Shown here: piece by piece, positions 38,053 through 49,700 of the stretch
How positions within the stretch are numbered: the first letter of the stretch is position 1
Layout of the letters: each line of letters begins with the position of its first letter
Origin: Pythium myriotylum
Lineage: Eukaryota > Oomycota > Peronosporomycetes > Pythiales > Pythiaceae
DNA length: 64,000 nt
Direction: 5' to 3'
Assembly (NCBI GenBank): GCA_023091665.1
Contig: JALJCQ010000003.1
Location: 558,001 to 622,000 of the forward strand
Position numbers and translations under genes: made by a program
The notes under the pieces: generated by a model
What the model was told of the DNA's origin: nothing
The model's database searches: none
The model's input: the letters and a program-made list of their open reading frames with translations, nothing else

Positions 38053-38809
38053 ACGCTATGTTTGTTTACTGGTAGCCCGAGTACGCCGGGTACGTCGTGT
38101 AGTTCCACGCGATACTGTTCGCCAACAGCTCCGAGTCATAGCCATCACCACCAGCACTCACGTACAAGAACTTGGTGAACGGCACGGACGCGTAGTAGGA
38201 GAAGGGCGTGCCGGCCGGGATGAAGGCGACATCGCCGTCGATCAAACGCGCCGACTGGCCGTTCACTTTCACGACCAGCTCGCCCTCATGTAGCTGCATA
38301 GCAAAGTGCTGCTTGGCGTTGACGGATGCGGCCGTCTGGTTGGACTGCAAGGGCGAGAGCGTGATGGTTCCCATGGTAAAGTTGTTGGCGGTCTGCGCGC
38401 CCGTGGCGAGCGGTGCGATGACGTGGTAGAAGCCAGACTTGGTGTTGAGGTACTTGGGTCCGTAGTTCTTAGCGATGAAGTTGGGCGTGAAGGCGTCCTT
38501 GGCGAGTTCGTTGGTGCCGTTGTGCCAGTTGCCGGCACCGGCCGCGCCGTCGACGAGGTCACGTCGAGGCGTGAATTCGAGGTGCGAGTAGACATCGAAG
38601 GCTTCAAGCGAGGAGATGGTGGTGGCCGAGGATCCGGCGCCAGCAGCGCTTGTAGTCGCCACGGGGTTGAACGGCGTGCCAGTGGAGGTCTCGAACGCGC
38701 CGTCTCCGATCGCGAAGAACAGCTTCTCGAAGCCGCCAGGCTGGATGACGCCCGTCAGCTGCGTGTCCGGGTCCAGCAACTGGTACGTGTGGATGGTGTT
38801 GTGTGGGAC
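38053..38809. repeat. 757-bp tract shared by cupin copy 3 and copy 1
   Basis: Corresponds to 33862-34618 at a constant offset of 4,191 bp, with only three differences seen. It includes the last ~245 codons and 13 bp past the stop. Outside, at 38810 and above, copy 3 differs at many sites, and below 38053 the flank is unrelated. Inference: a conversion tract with sharp edges. Confidence 0.88.
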
Positions 38810-39190
38810 AGCACCGTAGTCGCCCTGCGTGAGTACGCGTGTCTGCTCGACCGCTCCGTCCGCGTCAGTCTTGCCCCAGACCTGGACGCGTCCCTTGGTG
38901 CAGTAGAAGTTCTCGTAGTGGGTCTTGTGGACGTGGGGGAGCACGCCGAGATCGGACGAGTCAGGCGCGTTGGTCTGGAGCAACGAGAACGCACCAGCTG
39001 AGGAGTTGCCGGTGACGGAGAATCGGTAGATCTGCTGTCCGACCTTGACGTTGACTCCGTATCCTTTGGGTAGAACGTACGCACGGAGATACGTCGGCGT
39101 ATCCGTCACGATGAGGGAGTCGGTGGAAATTTCTGGATGGGCCTGGACGGTCGCGACAGCGAGCAGCGCTGGGAGGAAATAGGTCTTCAT
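38066..39190 (-). CDS. secreted quercetin 2,3-dioxygenase-like bicupin (copy 3)
   Basis: 374 residues, ATG at 39190. The signal peptide (MKTYFLPALLAVATVQA) and the first ~125 residues differ clearly from copies 1 and 2, including TYLRAYV, YCTKGRVQVW and VEQTRV. From there on the protein is the same except Gln to His in LHEGELVV. The metal ligands (HVHKTHYEN and IHTYQLL) are kept. It is in the same orientation as copy 1, 4.2 kb away. Its promoter region is not related to that of copies 1 and 2, so its regulation may differ while the enzyme is nearly the same. Probably an older tandem paralogue whose 3' part was overwritten. Confidence 0.87.
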   Translation of the reverse strand: MKTYFLPALLAVATVQAHPEISTDSLIVTDTPTYLRAYVLPKGYGVNVKVGQQIYRFSVTGNSSAGAFSLLQTNAPDSSDLGVLPHVHKTHYENFYCTKGRVQVWGKTDADGAVEQTRVLTQGDYGAVPHNTIHTYQLLDPDTQLTGVIQPGGFEKLFFAIGDGAFETSTGTPFNPVATTSAAGAGSSATTISSLEAFDVYSHLEFTPRRDLVDGAAGAGNWHNGTNELAKDAFTPNFIAKNYGPKYLNTKSGFYHVIAPLATGAQTANNFTMGTITLSPLQSNQTAASVNAKQHFAMQLHEGELVVKVNGQSARLIDGDVAFIPAGTPFSYYASVPFTKFLYVSAGGDGYDSELLANSIAWNYTTYPAYSGYQ

Positions 39191-39217
39191 GGCGTTCTGA
39201 AGTGATTGGTAGTGGGC

Positions 39218-39233
39218 GAAAAGGAAAATGAGC
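39218..39233 (-). promoter_or_regulatory. core promoter of cupin copy 3
   Basis: Minus strand GCTCATTTTCCTTTTC fits GCTCATTYYNCAWTTT with a single T for A. It lies 28-43 bp before the ATG at 39190. Confidence 0.68.
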
Positions 39234-39749
39234 CCGGGACGTTCGGGGCTTGCTTTCAGAGAGGAGACAGTGCGCCGGCCATTCCATCACGGGACTGCAC
39301 GCGTAATCAGACACCGCAGCATGCCCGAGTTGAGTATGCAATAGAGTGCCGAAGTACCTTCAATCGTGGACTGCGCCCACATCCACACGCCTTTCTCGTC
39401 CAACGGCACAATCAGCAGATCCGTTTGTTTGAAGTGGGCGCGTCAACGCCTGCGTCACAGCAAGCAGGCTTATGCGTCCACCTCCATCGGTCCCACTGCG
39501 CGTGGCCCCGGGCGATGGCCCGTCTTTCCGACTGCGAGCCCACGACCGCCAGCATGGCCCTTGACCGTGAGAAAGGCTATGTGCCACCACCAAAGCCCCC
39601 TTCGCCCACGGCTTCGACGAGACGAGAGCCTCAACGAGGTCCAAGCAGGTGATCTCGGGTCAAGTTGCCGTCTATATCCGTTATTTTAAGATTCCTCCGT
39701 GCCACTTTCGTTAACGACACGATCCCGGCGAGGACCGGAGTCGGCGATA
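39234..39749. other. divergent intergenic region between cupin copy 3 and phytochelatin synthase 2
   Basis: About 0.5 kb without a supported gene. Several overlapping short frames on both strands lack ATG starts or family features. A core promoter candidate for the phytochelatin synthase lies at its right end. Confidence 0.5.
39701..39715 (+). promoter_or_regulatory. possible Inr of phytochelatin synthase 2
   Basis: GCCACTTTCGTTAAC, 35-49 bp before the ATG at 39750, resembles the initiator (CCACTTTC) also seen before esterase 1. The flanking CAATTT half is weak. Confidence 0.4.
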
Positions 39750-40719
39750 ATGGAGACCTTGGCCTCGTGCTCGTGCGCCGGCGCGCCGCCGCCGCCCACG
39801 CCGCCGCCCCCAGCGACCTCTTTCCACCGCCGAGACCTCCCGAGCGAGTGCGTGCCCTTCTCCAGCGCCGAGGGCAAGCGGCTCTTCCTCGCGGCCGTCG
39901 CGACGCCGTTCATGGAGAGCTACTTCCCGCTCGCCGAGCAGTTCATCACGCAGGCCGAGCCGGCCTACTGCGGCCTCGCCACGCTCGCCATGTGCCTCAA
40001 CGCGCTCCACATCGACCCGGGCCGCGTCTGGAAAGGGCCGTGGCGATGGTTCAGCGAGGAGCTCTTCGACTGCTGCACGCCGCTGAGCGTCGCCAAGCAG
40101 TCCGGGATTAGCCTCGCGCAGTTCAAGTGTCTCGCGCGGTGCGGCGTGCTCAGCGCACTCGAAGCTCCTTGGTGGCTGTAAAAGAGAACTGACGTGCTGT
40201 TCTGTCATTGTGGTGAAGGTGCAATGGCGCAGCGACGCGCACCGTGCGCGCGACGAGCGAGCTCACGCTCGAGGCGTTCCGCGACGTCGTCAAGCAGAGC
40301 TGCGCCGGCACGAGCGAGATCGTCGTACTCAACTACAGCCGCAAGGCGCTCGGCCAGACGGGCGACGGCCACTTCTCGCCCATCGGTGGGTACCACGCGA
40401 GCGAGGATATGGGTATGTGGAAAGATTTGCTTCGTCGGTCGTTCGCTGAGGCTGACGTGGACTCGCAGTGCTGCTTCTGGACGTGGCTCGCTTCAAGTAC
40501 CCGCCGCACTGGATCAAGCTCGAGCTGGCTTTTGCTTCGATGCAGCTGCTCGATGCATCGATCGGCAAGCCGCGTGGATTCGTCGTGCTGAGCGAGAACA
40601 AACGGCTCGACGGCCCCGCGCCGGTGAATTTGGACAAGTGGAACGCATGCTGCGCGGCCATGACCGCCGAGTCGTGTGCAAAAAATGGAAATGAATCTTG
40701 TCAAGCAATTAGCAACTAA
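39750..40719 (+). CDS. phytochelatin synthase 2 (short form, three exons)
   Basis: Exons 39750-40138, 40219-40412 and 40469-40719 join in frame to 277 residues. It is the catalytic domain only, without the 185-residue extension of paralogue 1. The triad is complete with the same spacing: Cys74 in QAEPAYCGL, His181 in [13 protein letters not shown] and Asp199 in [14 protein letters not shown]. The N-terminus has a short Cys pair (SCSC) and a Pro-rich run. The C-terminus has several Cys (CCAAMTAESC) instead of a full regulatory domain. The reading frame without splicing stops early at a TAA in intron 1, so the spliced model is required. It converges with the giant repeat gene, with only 48 bp between stop codons. 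Confidence 0.85.
40139..40218 (+). other. intron 1 of phytochelatin synthase 2 (80 bp)
   Basis: Starts GTGCGGCGTG and ends TGGTGAAG, with an ACTGAC branch-site match about 30 bp before the end. Removal restores LARCNG, where paralogue 1 is uninterrupted. The repeated GTGC at both exon edges makes the junction ambiguous by a few bases only in principle; the chosen one keeps frame and homology. Confidence 0.8.
40413..40468 (+). other. intron 2 of phytochelatin synthase 2 (56 bp)
   Basis: Starts GTATGTGG and ends GACTCGCAG, with a GCTGAC branch-site match. Phase 1, same position as the single intron of paralogue 1. Removal joins SEDM to VLLLDVARF. Confidence 0.88.
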
Positions 40720-40767
40720 CGTACAGAATATATAACATGCATTAAGGTACAATTAAACGCTCCTGTC

Positions 40768-43700
40768 TTATGTGAGCTCTGTGGTCTCCACATATCGCCA
40801 CTTGGTGCCATCCACGCCTCCATCTACACAGAAGTAAAGCCGCGCAGCGTCGAATTGGAACTCACCGACGTCGCAGGTCGTCGACGCTGTTGGTGTCGAG
40901 CTGCTGCCGGCAAAAATCACCTTTGTAGAGTCAAACTGAACCTTCGTCGCTGACGCAAACGTGACCTTGGAGCCAGAGAAGGCCACATCAGTGCCTGACA
41001 GAGTGACACTCGTCGCCGGGATCTTCAGTGATGGTGTATTGATCGTGAGCGATGTCCCATCATGAATAAATGAAGCTTCATCCTTCTGAAACGTTAAGTC
41101 GCCTTGGAACTCGATATTACCGGTCGCTGCAATCACTTTCATCATCGTAGTGTCATCAGTCGACACTGTTAAATCGCTCGCATCCAAGTTCAAGAGTCCA
41201 CCCAAGACGTTGACAGCCGTGCCGGTGATCGACACACTAGTTACAGCCTCGATCGCTACGGCCCCTAGCGACTTCATCGTCACGAGCTTTACGTTGTCAA
41301 CCGCGAGTTGAGACATGGACACCGAAAGAAGAGACGTGCCGACAGGGTACTCGACGCGGAAAGAACCATGAGTTGTATCCGTGGAGCCTTCGCCTGGCGT
41401 CATCACAATAGAACCACCTTGGCCGCTTGGGTGTGCACCTGCAGTCAGTGAAATACCTCCACCACTTGCAGACTCGGTCTCGTCTCCTGATGCACCAATA
41501 TCGACAATGAAACTTCCAGCTCTCGCACCAGGAGCATTACCAGTAGCGAACGTGATGTCGCCGCTTAATCCTGTGCCCGATGTATCACCAGACGTGAATT
41601 GAATGCCACCAGTATCAGCGTTTTCAGCCGCTGAACCTGAACGAACCATCACGCTCGCACTGCCGCTGTTCGTGCTTGATCCACTCGTAATAAGCACAGT
41701 ACCACCGATCTTATCAGAGCCAGAGCCACCAGTAATCACCACATCTCCACCTGTGACGCCTTCCCCGCCCGTTATGATCGCGGAACCTCCAGTTCCATTC
41801 ACATGGGTACTCTTGCCTCCCAAAACGCTCACTACACCACCTTCCACGCCATCCCCGCTTCCAACCGCGACGCTTATCCATCCTGCTTTGCCCCCGATAG
41901 CGTCCGACGTTGTGATAAAGATCTCGCCAGAGTCACCTGCCTCGGAGGACCCGGTCGAGAGCGTGAGTGTCCCGCTCACTTGCCCTGTTCCTGAATCTGT
42001 TGTGGCAATCAGGATGTTGCCACTGCTTGCACTGCCTCCACCTCCACTCTTGACGACTATGTCTCCACCCTTTGTAGATGTACCCACGCCACCGAATATC
42101 TCGACTGCACCACCACTCTGTAAACCGGAGCCCCCATTTAGGTGAAGCTTTCCACCTGTACCGACCGTAGATTCCGTACTTGAACCCGCAGTGATATTCA
42201 CGAGGCCCCCCTCGGATGAATCTCCTGAACCTACAACCAGCGAGATCGAGCCTCCTTTTCCGTTCGTCGCGTCTGATGTGCCGATACTCACTCCGCCGGA
42301 ATCACCTCCAGTTGATGAACCGCTAAAAATCTCGATCGACCCACTAGTTTGATCGGTACCAGAACTTGCCGTTGCAATTACGACACTGCCACTTGTAGCA
42401 CTGTCACTCCCTCCACTCACGATCCGCACACTTCCGCCATAGGCTTCGACACCAGCTCCTCCACTGATTTCCACGTCGCCACCATTCTTGGTGCCGACTC
42501 CACCACTGATGCTGACTATTCCGCCAGAACCTTCCGAGTGCGTACTGTTACCCGCGACAATGCTAACCTCACCTCCCTCCACGGAGTCGCCGGTGCCTAT
42601 GTTAACTGTCACTGAGCCACCCTTGCCAGAAGTTCCAGCTGATGTCAAAAGCGAGATGTCTCCAGAGTCACCACTCGATGAAATGCCAGTTCTCAACGAG
42701 ATCGAACCACTTGTTTTGCCAGACCCTGACGATGCAGTCCGAATTTCAACATCACCACTAGACGAGGTAGAGCCACCGCCACTGGATATCGCCACGCTGC
42801 CACCCCGACCGACAACAACAGAATCACCAGCTATCACAAAAACGTCCCCACCGCTGACACCTCCATCCCCGCCAACGACTGACACCACACCACCAACACC
42901 ATCCGTGTTCGACGTCGATCCTCCAGACAGCTCCAACGCACCACTAGCCAATCCATCACCACTGCCGACTGTCAGCAGCAACGACCCACCACGACCACCT
43001 ATCGCACCAGCACTGCCGATCGTGACATTCCCAGAGTCCCCTCCACTCGATGACCCAGAGGACACATAAACGCCACCACTAACGTGGCCAGCGCCAGCGT
43101 CGACGTCTGCACTCCCGATCCAAACGTCGCCACTGTCTGCGCTCGTGCCGTTACCACTCAAGACATGAATACTACCTCCGCGCTCTCCAATCCCGACACC
43201 GCCGCGAATCTCAACGTCACCGCCCACCTTTGTGCCTTCCCCACCAGTCATAACGCTGCGACCGCCAGTGCCGAATTCCGTCCCCGTGCTTGTACCTGCT
43301 TGGAGCACAATATCGCCACCTTCAGACGCATCACCAGACCCGACCTCCAGCGTGATAGAGCCACTTCTCCCACCAACCGCACCCGTCGTTCGAATCGAAA
43401 TACTTCCAGAATCCCCCGCCGTAGACACGCCCGTGTGGATTTCCACTGACCCGCTAGATGCCGCGTCTCCAGAGTCGGCTGTCGAGATCACAACCTTGCC
43501 ACTCCGGTCACTCGCCCCGATGCCACTTTTGATCACGACGTCACCCCCGTGACTTGCACTGCCTTCACCTCCAGAAACCGCCACTTCACCACCACTCTTC
43601 CCAACCCCACCTACGACCTGAACCTTGCCTCCGATACTGTCATCCCCAGTTGCAGTACCAGCTGTGATCGTCACATCACCACCTTCAGCACTATCTCCAC

Positions 43701-46700
43701 TTCCAACTGACAGCAACACACTGCCACCTTTGCCACCAGTCGCACTCGAAGACTTGATCTCCACGTTGCCAGATGACCCGCTCAAAGACTCGCCGGATGA
43801 CAACGTCACGGATCCGCTCACCTTGCCAGATCCGGATGCACCGCTTCCCATAACGATGTCACCACTCGACGATTCTTCGCCAGCACCACTAGTGATTATC
43901 ACTCGGCCTCCAGAACCGCTCGTACCTGCGCCACCAGAAAGCACGACGTCACCGCCGGTGCCACCGGAGCTACTAGTCCCGCTTCCACCACTAACTGACA
44001 CGTCCCCACCGACACCGTCCGCCGCGCTGCTTGATCCAGCACTAATAACCACGCTGCCTCCCTTTGCAATGTCGCCACTCCCAACCGCAAGCGACACCAC
44101 GCCCGCTGCTCCACCAACTGCATCAGCTGTTATCAACGAGATGTTACCAGATCCACTGCTGCTCGTCACGCCCGACGACAAGATCACAGATCCACTTGAC
44201 CGATCCGATCCACCCTCGGCTGTCGAGATCAACACGTCACCGCTCGAGCCTGTTGCCGCGGCCCCACTCGTCACTCGGATCGATCCGCCTAATGCGTTGT
44301 CCCCAGTGCCGGTACCGCCAGCGAGTGTCACATCACCACCACTCACGACGCCTGCACCGCTCGTCAGCGATACCATGCCACCCACACCATCAGAAGCCGA
44401 GCTCAAACCAGCTGTGAAAACCATATCGCTACCACTTGAGCTGTCGCTCCCACCGACTGAGAACACAATCGAACCAGCTTTGCCCGCAGTCGCGTCCGAA
44501 GACAGCACGCTGATGCTACCCGTGTCTCCATGTTGAGTAGTACCAGTCGAAAGCGAAATCGAGCCACTCGCCTTGTTTTCACCCTCTCCAGCTGCCGCGG
44601 TCGCGATGCTGACGTCTCCGCTCACGGCTTTCGATCCTGTACCGCTGGTCAGTCGAACAGCACCACCGATGCCTTCTTCGGTTGGTCCACCTGCGATGAC
44701 TGCGTCGCCCCCAGACGCAGGGCCGCTCCCTCCCGCCAGCGTTGCTATTCCTCCTGTTCCGCCACTTGTCTGTGTACTCGTTCCGGCTGTCAACGTGATG
44801 GCACCCGCTTCCGACAAATCCCCACTTCCCACAGAGAAAACTATGTCGCCACTTGCCCCGCTTGTAGCGTCAGACGTCGACACAACCACAGATCCAGAGT
44901 CTCCGCCTTGTGCAATCCCTGAAGATAGATAGATCTGTCCACTTTGGCTTCCAGTAGATGTCGCACTCGTGATCCAAACATCACCGCTTGTTGCCGTGCC
45001 TCCACCACCCGTCGTTAATCGCACACTTCCTCCCTTACCATTCTGCCCAATACCTCCCACTAACGACACATCGCCACCGTTCAGCGCTCCAGGTCCCCCG
45101 GAGATGGAGACAGTACCACCTAGACCGCTCTCGTCAATGCTGGTACCTGCACTCAAATCAATGCCTCCACCTTCTGCAGCTTCACCAGACCCAACACTCA
45201 GCGAGATCGCACCGCTTGAGCCACCCTTTGCGTCGGAAGTCACGATCGACACCTTGCCCGAACTACCTCCGCTTGACTCGCCAGACGACAGCACAAGGGA
45301 TCCGCTTGTTTGTTCGGTTCCAGACACGGCTGTGCTCACAACAACGTCACCACTTGTGACCCCATTCCCCCCTCCACTCGAAATGAGAACAGAGCCACCC
45401 GTCTTCACTGATCCAACCCCACCCGAGATCAGCACGTCCCCACCACTGACACCTCCATCCCCGCCAACGACTGACACCACACCACCAACACCATCCGTGT
45501 TCGACGTCGATCCTCCAGACAGCTCCAACGCACCACTTGCCAATCCATCACCACTGCCGACTGTCAGCAGCAACGACCCACCACGACCACCTATCGCACC
45601 AGCACTGCCGATCGTGACATTCCCAGAGTCCCCTCCACTCGATGACCCAGAGGACACATAAACGCCACCACTAACGTGGCCAGCGCCAGCGTCGACGTCT
45701 GCACTCCCGATCCAAACGTCGCCACTGTCTGCGCTCGTGCCGTTACCACTCAAGACATGAATACTACCTCCGCGCTCTCCAATCCCGACACCGCCGCGAA
45801 TCTCAACGTCACCGCCCACCTTTGTGCCTTCCCCACCAGTCATAACGCTGCGACCGCCAGTGCCGAATTCCGTCCCCGTGCTTGTACCTGCTTGGAGCAC
45901 AATATCGCCACCTTCAGACGCATCACCAGACCCGACCTCCAGCGTGATAGAGCCACTTCTCCCACCAACCGCACCCGTCGTTCGAATCGAAATACTTCCA
46001 GAATCCCCCGCCGTAGACACGCCCGTGTGGATTTCCACTGACCCGCTAGATGCCGCGTCTCCGGAGTCGGCTGTCGAGATCACAACCTTGCCACTCCGGT
46101 CACTCGCCCCGATGCCACTTTTGATCACGACGTCACCCCCGTGACTTGCACTGCCTTCACCTCCAGAAACCGCCACTTCACCACCACTCTTCCCAACCCC
46201 ACCTACGACCTGAACCTTGCCTCCGATACTGTCATCCCCAGTTGCAGTACCAGCTGTGATCGTCACATCACCACCTTCAGCACTATCTCCACTTCCAACT
46301 GACAGCAACACACTGCCACCTTTGCCACCAGTCGCACTCGAAGACTTGATCTCCACGTTGCCAGATGACCCGCTCAAAGACTCGCCGGATGACAACGTCA
46401 CGGATCCGCTCACCTTGCCAGATCCGGATGCACCGCTTCCCATAACGATGTCACCACTCGACGATTCTTCGCCAGCACCACTAGTGATTATCACTCGGCC
46501 TCCAGAACCGCTCGTACCTGCGCCACCAGAAAGCACGACGTCACCGCCGGTGCCACCGGAGCTACTAGTCCCGCTTCCACCACTAACTGACACGTCCCCA
46601 CCGACACCGTCCGCCGCGCTGCTTGATCCAGCACTAATAACCACGCTGCCTCCCTTTGCAATGTCGCCACTCCCAACCGCAAGCGACACCACGCCCGCTG

Positions 46701-49700
46701 CTCCACCAACTGCATCAGCTGTTATCAACGAGATGTTACCAGATCCACTGCTGCTCGTCACGCCCGACGACAAGATCACAGATCCACTTGACCGATCCGA
46801 TCCACCCTCGGCTGTCGAGATCAACACGTCACCGCTCGAGCCTGTTGCCGCGGCCCCACTCGTCACTCGGATCGATCCGCCTAATGCGTTGTCCCCAGTG
46901 CCGGTACCGCCAGCGAGTGTCACATCACCACCACTCACGACGCCTGCACCGCTCGTCAGCGATACCATGCCACCCACACCATCAGAAGCCGAGCTCAAAC
47001 CAGCTGTGAAAACCATATCGCTACCACTTGAGCTGTCGCTCCCACCGACTGAGAACACAATCGAACCAGCTTTGCCCGCAGTCGCGTCCGAAGACAGCAC
47101 GCTGATGCTACCCGTGTCTCCATGTTGAGTAGTACCAGTCGAAAGCGAAATCGAGCCACTCGCCTTGTTTTCACCCTCTCCAGCTGCCGCGGTCGCGATG
47201 CTGACGTCTCCGCTCACGGCTTTCGATCCTGTACCGCTGGTCAGTCGAACAGCACCACCGATGCCTTCTTCGGTTGGTCCACCTGCGATGACTGCGTCGC
47301 CCCCAGACGCAGGGCCGCTCCCTCCCGCCAGCGTTGCTATTCCTCCTGTTCCGCCACTTGTCTGTGTACTCGTTCCGGCTGTCAACGTGATGGCACCCGC
47401 TTCCGACAAATCCCCACTTCCCACAGAGAAAACTATGTCGCCACTTGCCCCGCTTGTAGCGTCAGACGTCGACACAACCACAGATCCAGAGTCTCCGCCT
47501 TGTGCAATCCCTGAAGATAGATAGATCTGTCCACTTTGGCTTCCAGTAGATGTCGCACTCGTGATCCAAACATCACCGCTTGTTGCCGTGCCTCCACCAC
47601 CCGTCGTTAATCGCACACTTCCTCCCTTACCATTCTGCCCAATACCTCCCACTAACGACACATCGCCACCGTTCAGCGCTCCAGGTCCCCCGGAGATGGA
47701 GACAGTACCACCTAGACCGCTCTCGTCAATGCTGGTACCTGCACTCAAATCAATGCCTCCACCTTCTGCAGCTTCACCAGACCCAACACTCAGCGAGATC
47801 GCACCGCTTGAGCCACCCTTTGCGTCGGAAGTCACGATCGACACCTTGCCCGAACTACCTCCGCTTGACTCGCCAGACGACAGCACAAGGGATCCGCTTG
47901 TTTGTTCGGTTCCAGACACGGCTGTGCTCACAACAACGTCACCACTTGTGACCCCATTCCCCCCTCCACTCGAAATGAGAACAGAGCCACCCGTCTTCAC
48001 TGATCCAACCCCACCCGAGATCAGCACGTCCCCACCACTGACACCTCCATCCCCGCCAACGACTGACACCACACCACCAACACCATCCGTGTTCGACGTC
48101 GATCCTCCAGACAGCTCCAACGCACCACTTGCCAATCCATCACCACTGCCGACTGTCAGCAGCAACGACCCACCACGACCACCTATCGCACCAGCACTGC
48201 CGATCGTGACATTCCCAGAGTCCCCTCCACTCGATGACCCAGAGGACACATAAACGCCACCACTAACGTGGCCAGCGCCAGCGTCGACGTCTGCACTCCC
48301 GATCCAAACGTCGCCACTGTCTGCGCTCGTGCCGTTACCACTCAAGACATGAATACTACCTCCGCGCTCTCCAATCCCGACACCGCCGCGAATCTCAACG
48401 TCACCGCCCACCTTTGTGCCTTCCCCACCAGTCATAACGCTGCGACCGCCAGTGCCGAATTCCGTCCCCGTGCTTGTACCTGCTTGGAGCACAATATCGC
48501 CACCTTCAGACGCATCACCAGACCCGACCTCCAGCGTGATAGAGCCACTTCTCCCACCAACCGCACCCGTCGTTCGAATCGAAATACTTCCAGAATCCCC
48601 CGCCGTAGACACGCCCGTGTGGATTTCCACTGACCCGCTAGATGCCGCGTCTCCAGAGTCGGCTGTCGAGATCACAACCTTGCCACTCCGGTCACTCGCC
48701 CCGATGCCACTTTTGATCACGACGTCACCCCCGTGACTTGCACTGCCTTCACCTCCAGAAACCGCCACTTCACCACCACTCTTCCCAACCCCACCTACGA
48801 CCTGAACCTTGCCTCCGATACTGTCATCCCCAGTTGCAGTACCAGCTGTGATCGTCACATCACCACCTTCAGCACTATCTCCACTTCCAACTGACAGCAA
48901 CACACTGCCACCTTTGCCACCAGTCGCACTCGAAGACTTGATCTCCACGTTGCCAGATGACCCGCTCAAAGACTCGCCGGATGACAACGTCACGGATCCG
49001 CTCACCTTGCCAGATCCGGATGCACCGCTTCCCATAACGATGTCACCACTCGACGATTCTTCGCCAGCACCACTAGTGATTATCACTCGGCCTCCAGAAC
49101 CGCTCGTACCTGCGCCACCAGAAAGCACGACGTCACCGCCGGTGCCACCGGAGCTACTAGTCCCGCTTCCACCACTAACTGACACGTCCCCACCGACACC
49201 GTCCGCCGCGCTGCTTGATCCAGCACTAATAACCACGCTGCCTCCCTTTGCAATGTCGCCACTCCCAACCGCAAGCGACACCACGCCCGCTGCTCCACCA
49301 ACTGCATCAGCTGTTATCAACGAGATGTTACCAGATCCACTGCTGCTCGTCACGCCCGACGACAAGATCACAGATCCACTTGACCGATCCGATCCACCCT
49401 CGGCTGTCGAGATCAACACGTCACCGCTCGAGCCTGTTGCCGCGGCCCCACTCGTCACTCGGATCGATCCGCCTAATGCGTTGTCCCCAGTGCCGGTACC
49501 GCCAGCGAGTGTCACATCACCACCACTCACGACGCCTGCACCGCTCGTCAGCGATACCATGCCACCCACACCATCAGAAGCCGAGCTCAAACCAGCTGTG
49601 AAAACCATATCGCTACCACTTGAGCTGTCGCTCCCACCGACTGAGAACACAATCGAACCAGCTTTGCCCGCAGTCGCGTCCGAAGACAGCACGCTGATGC

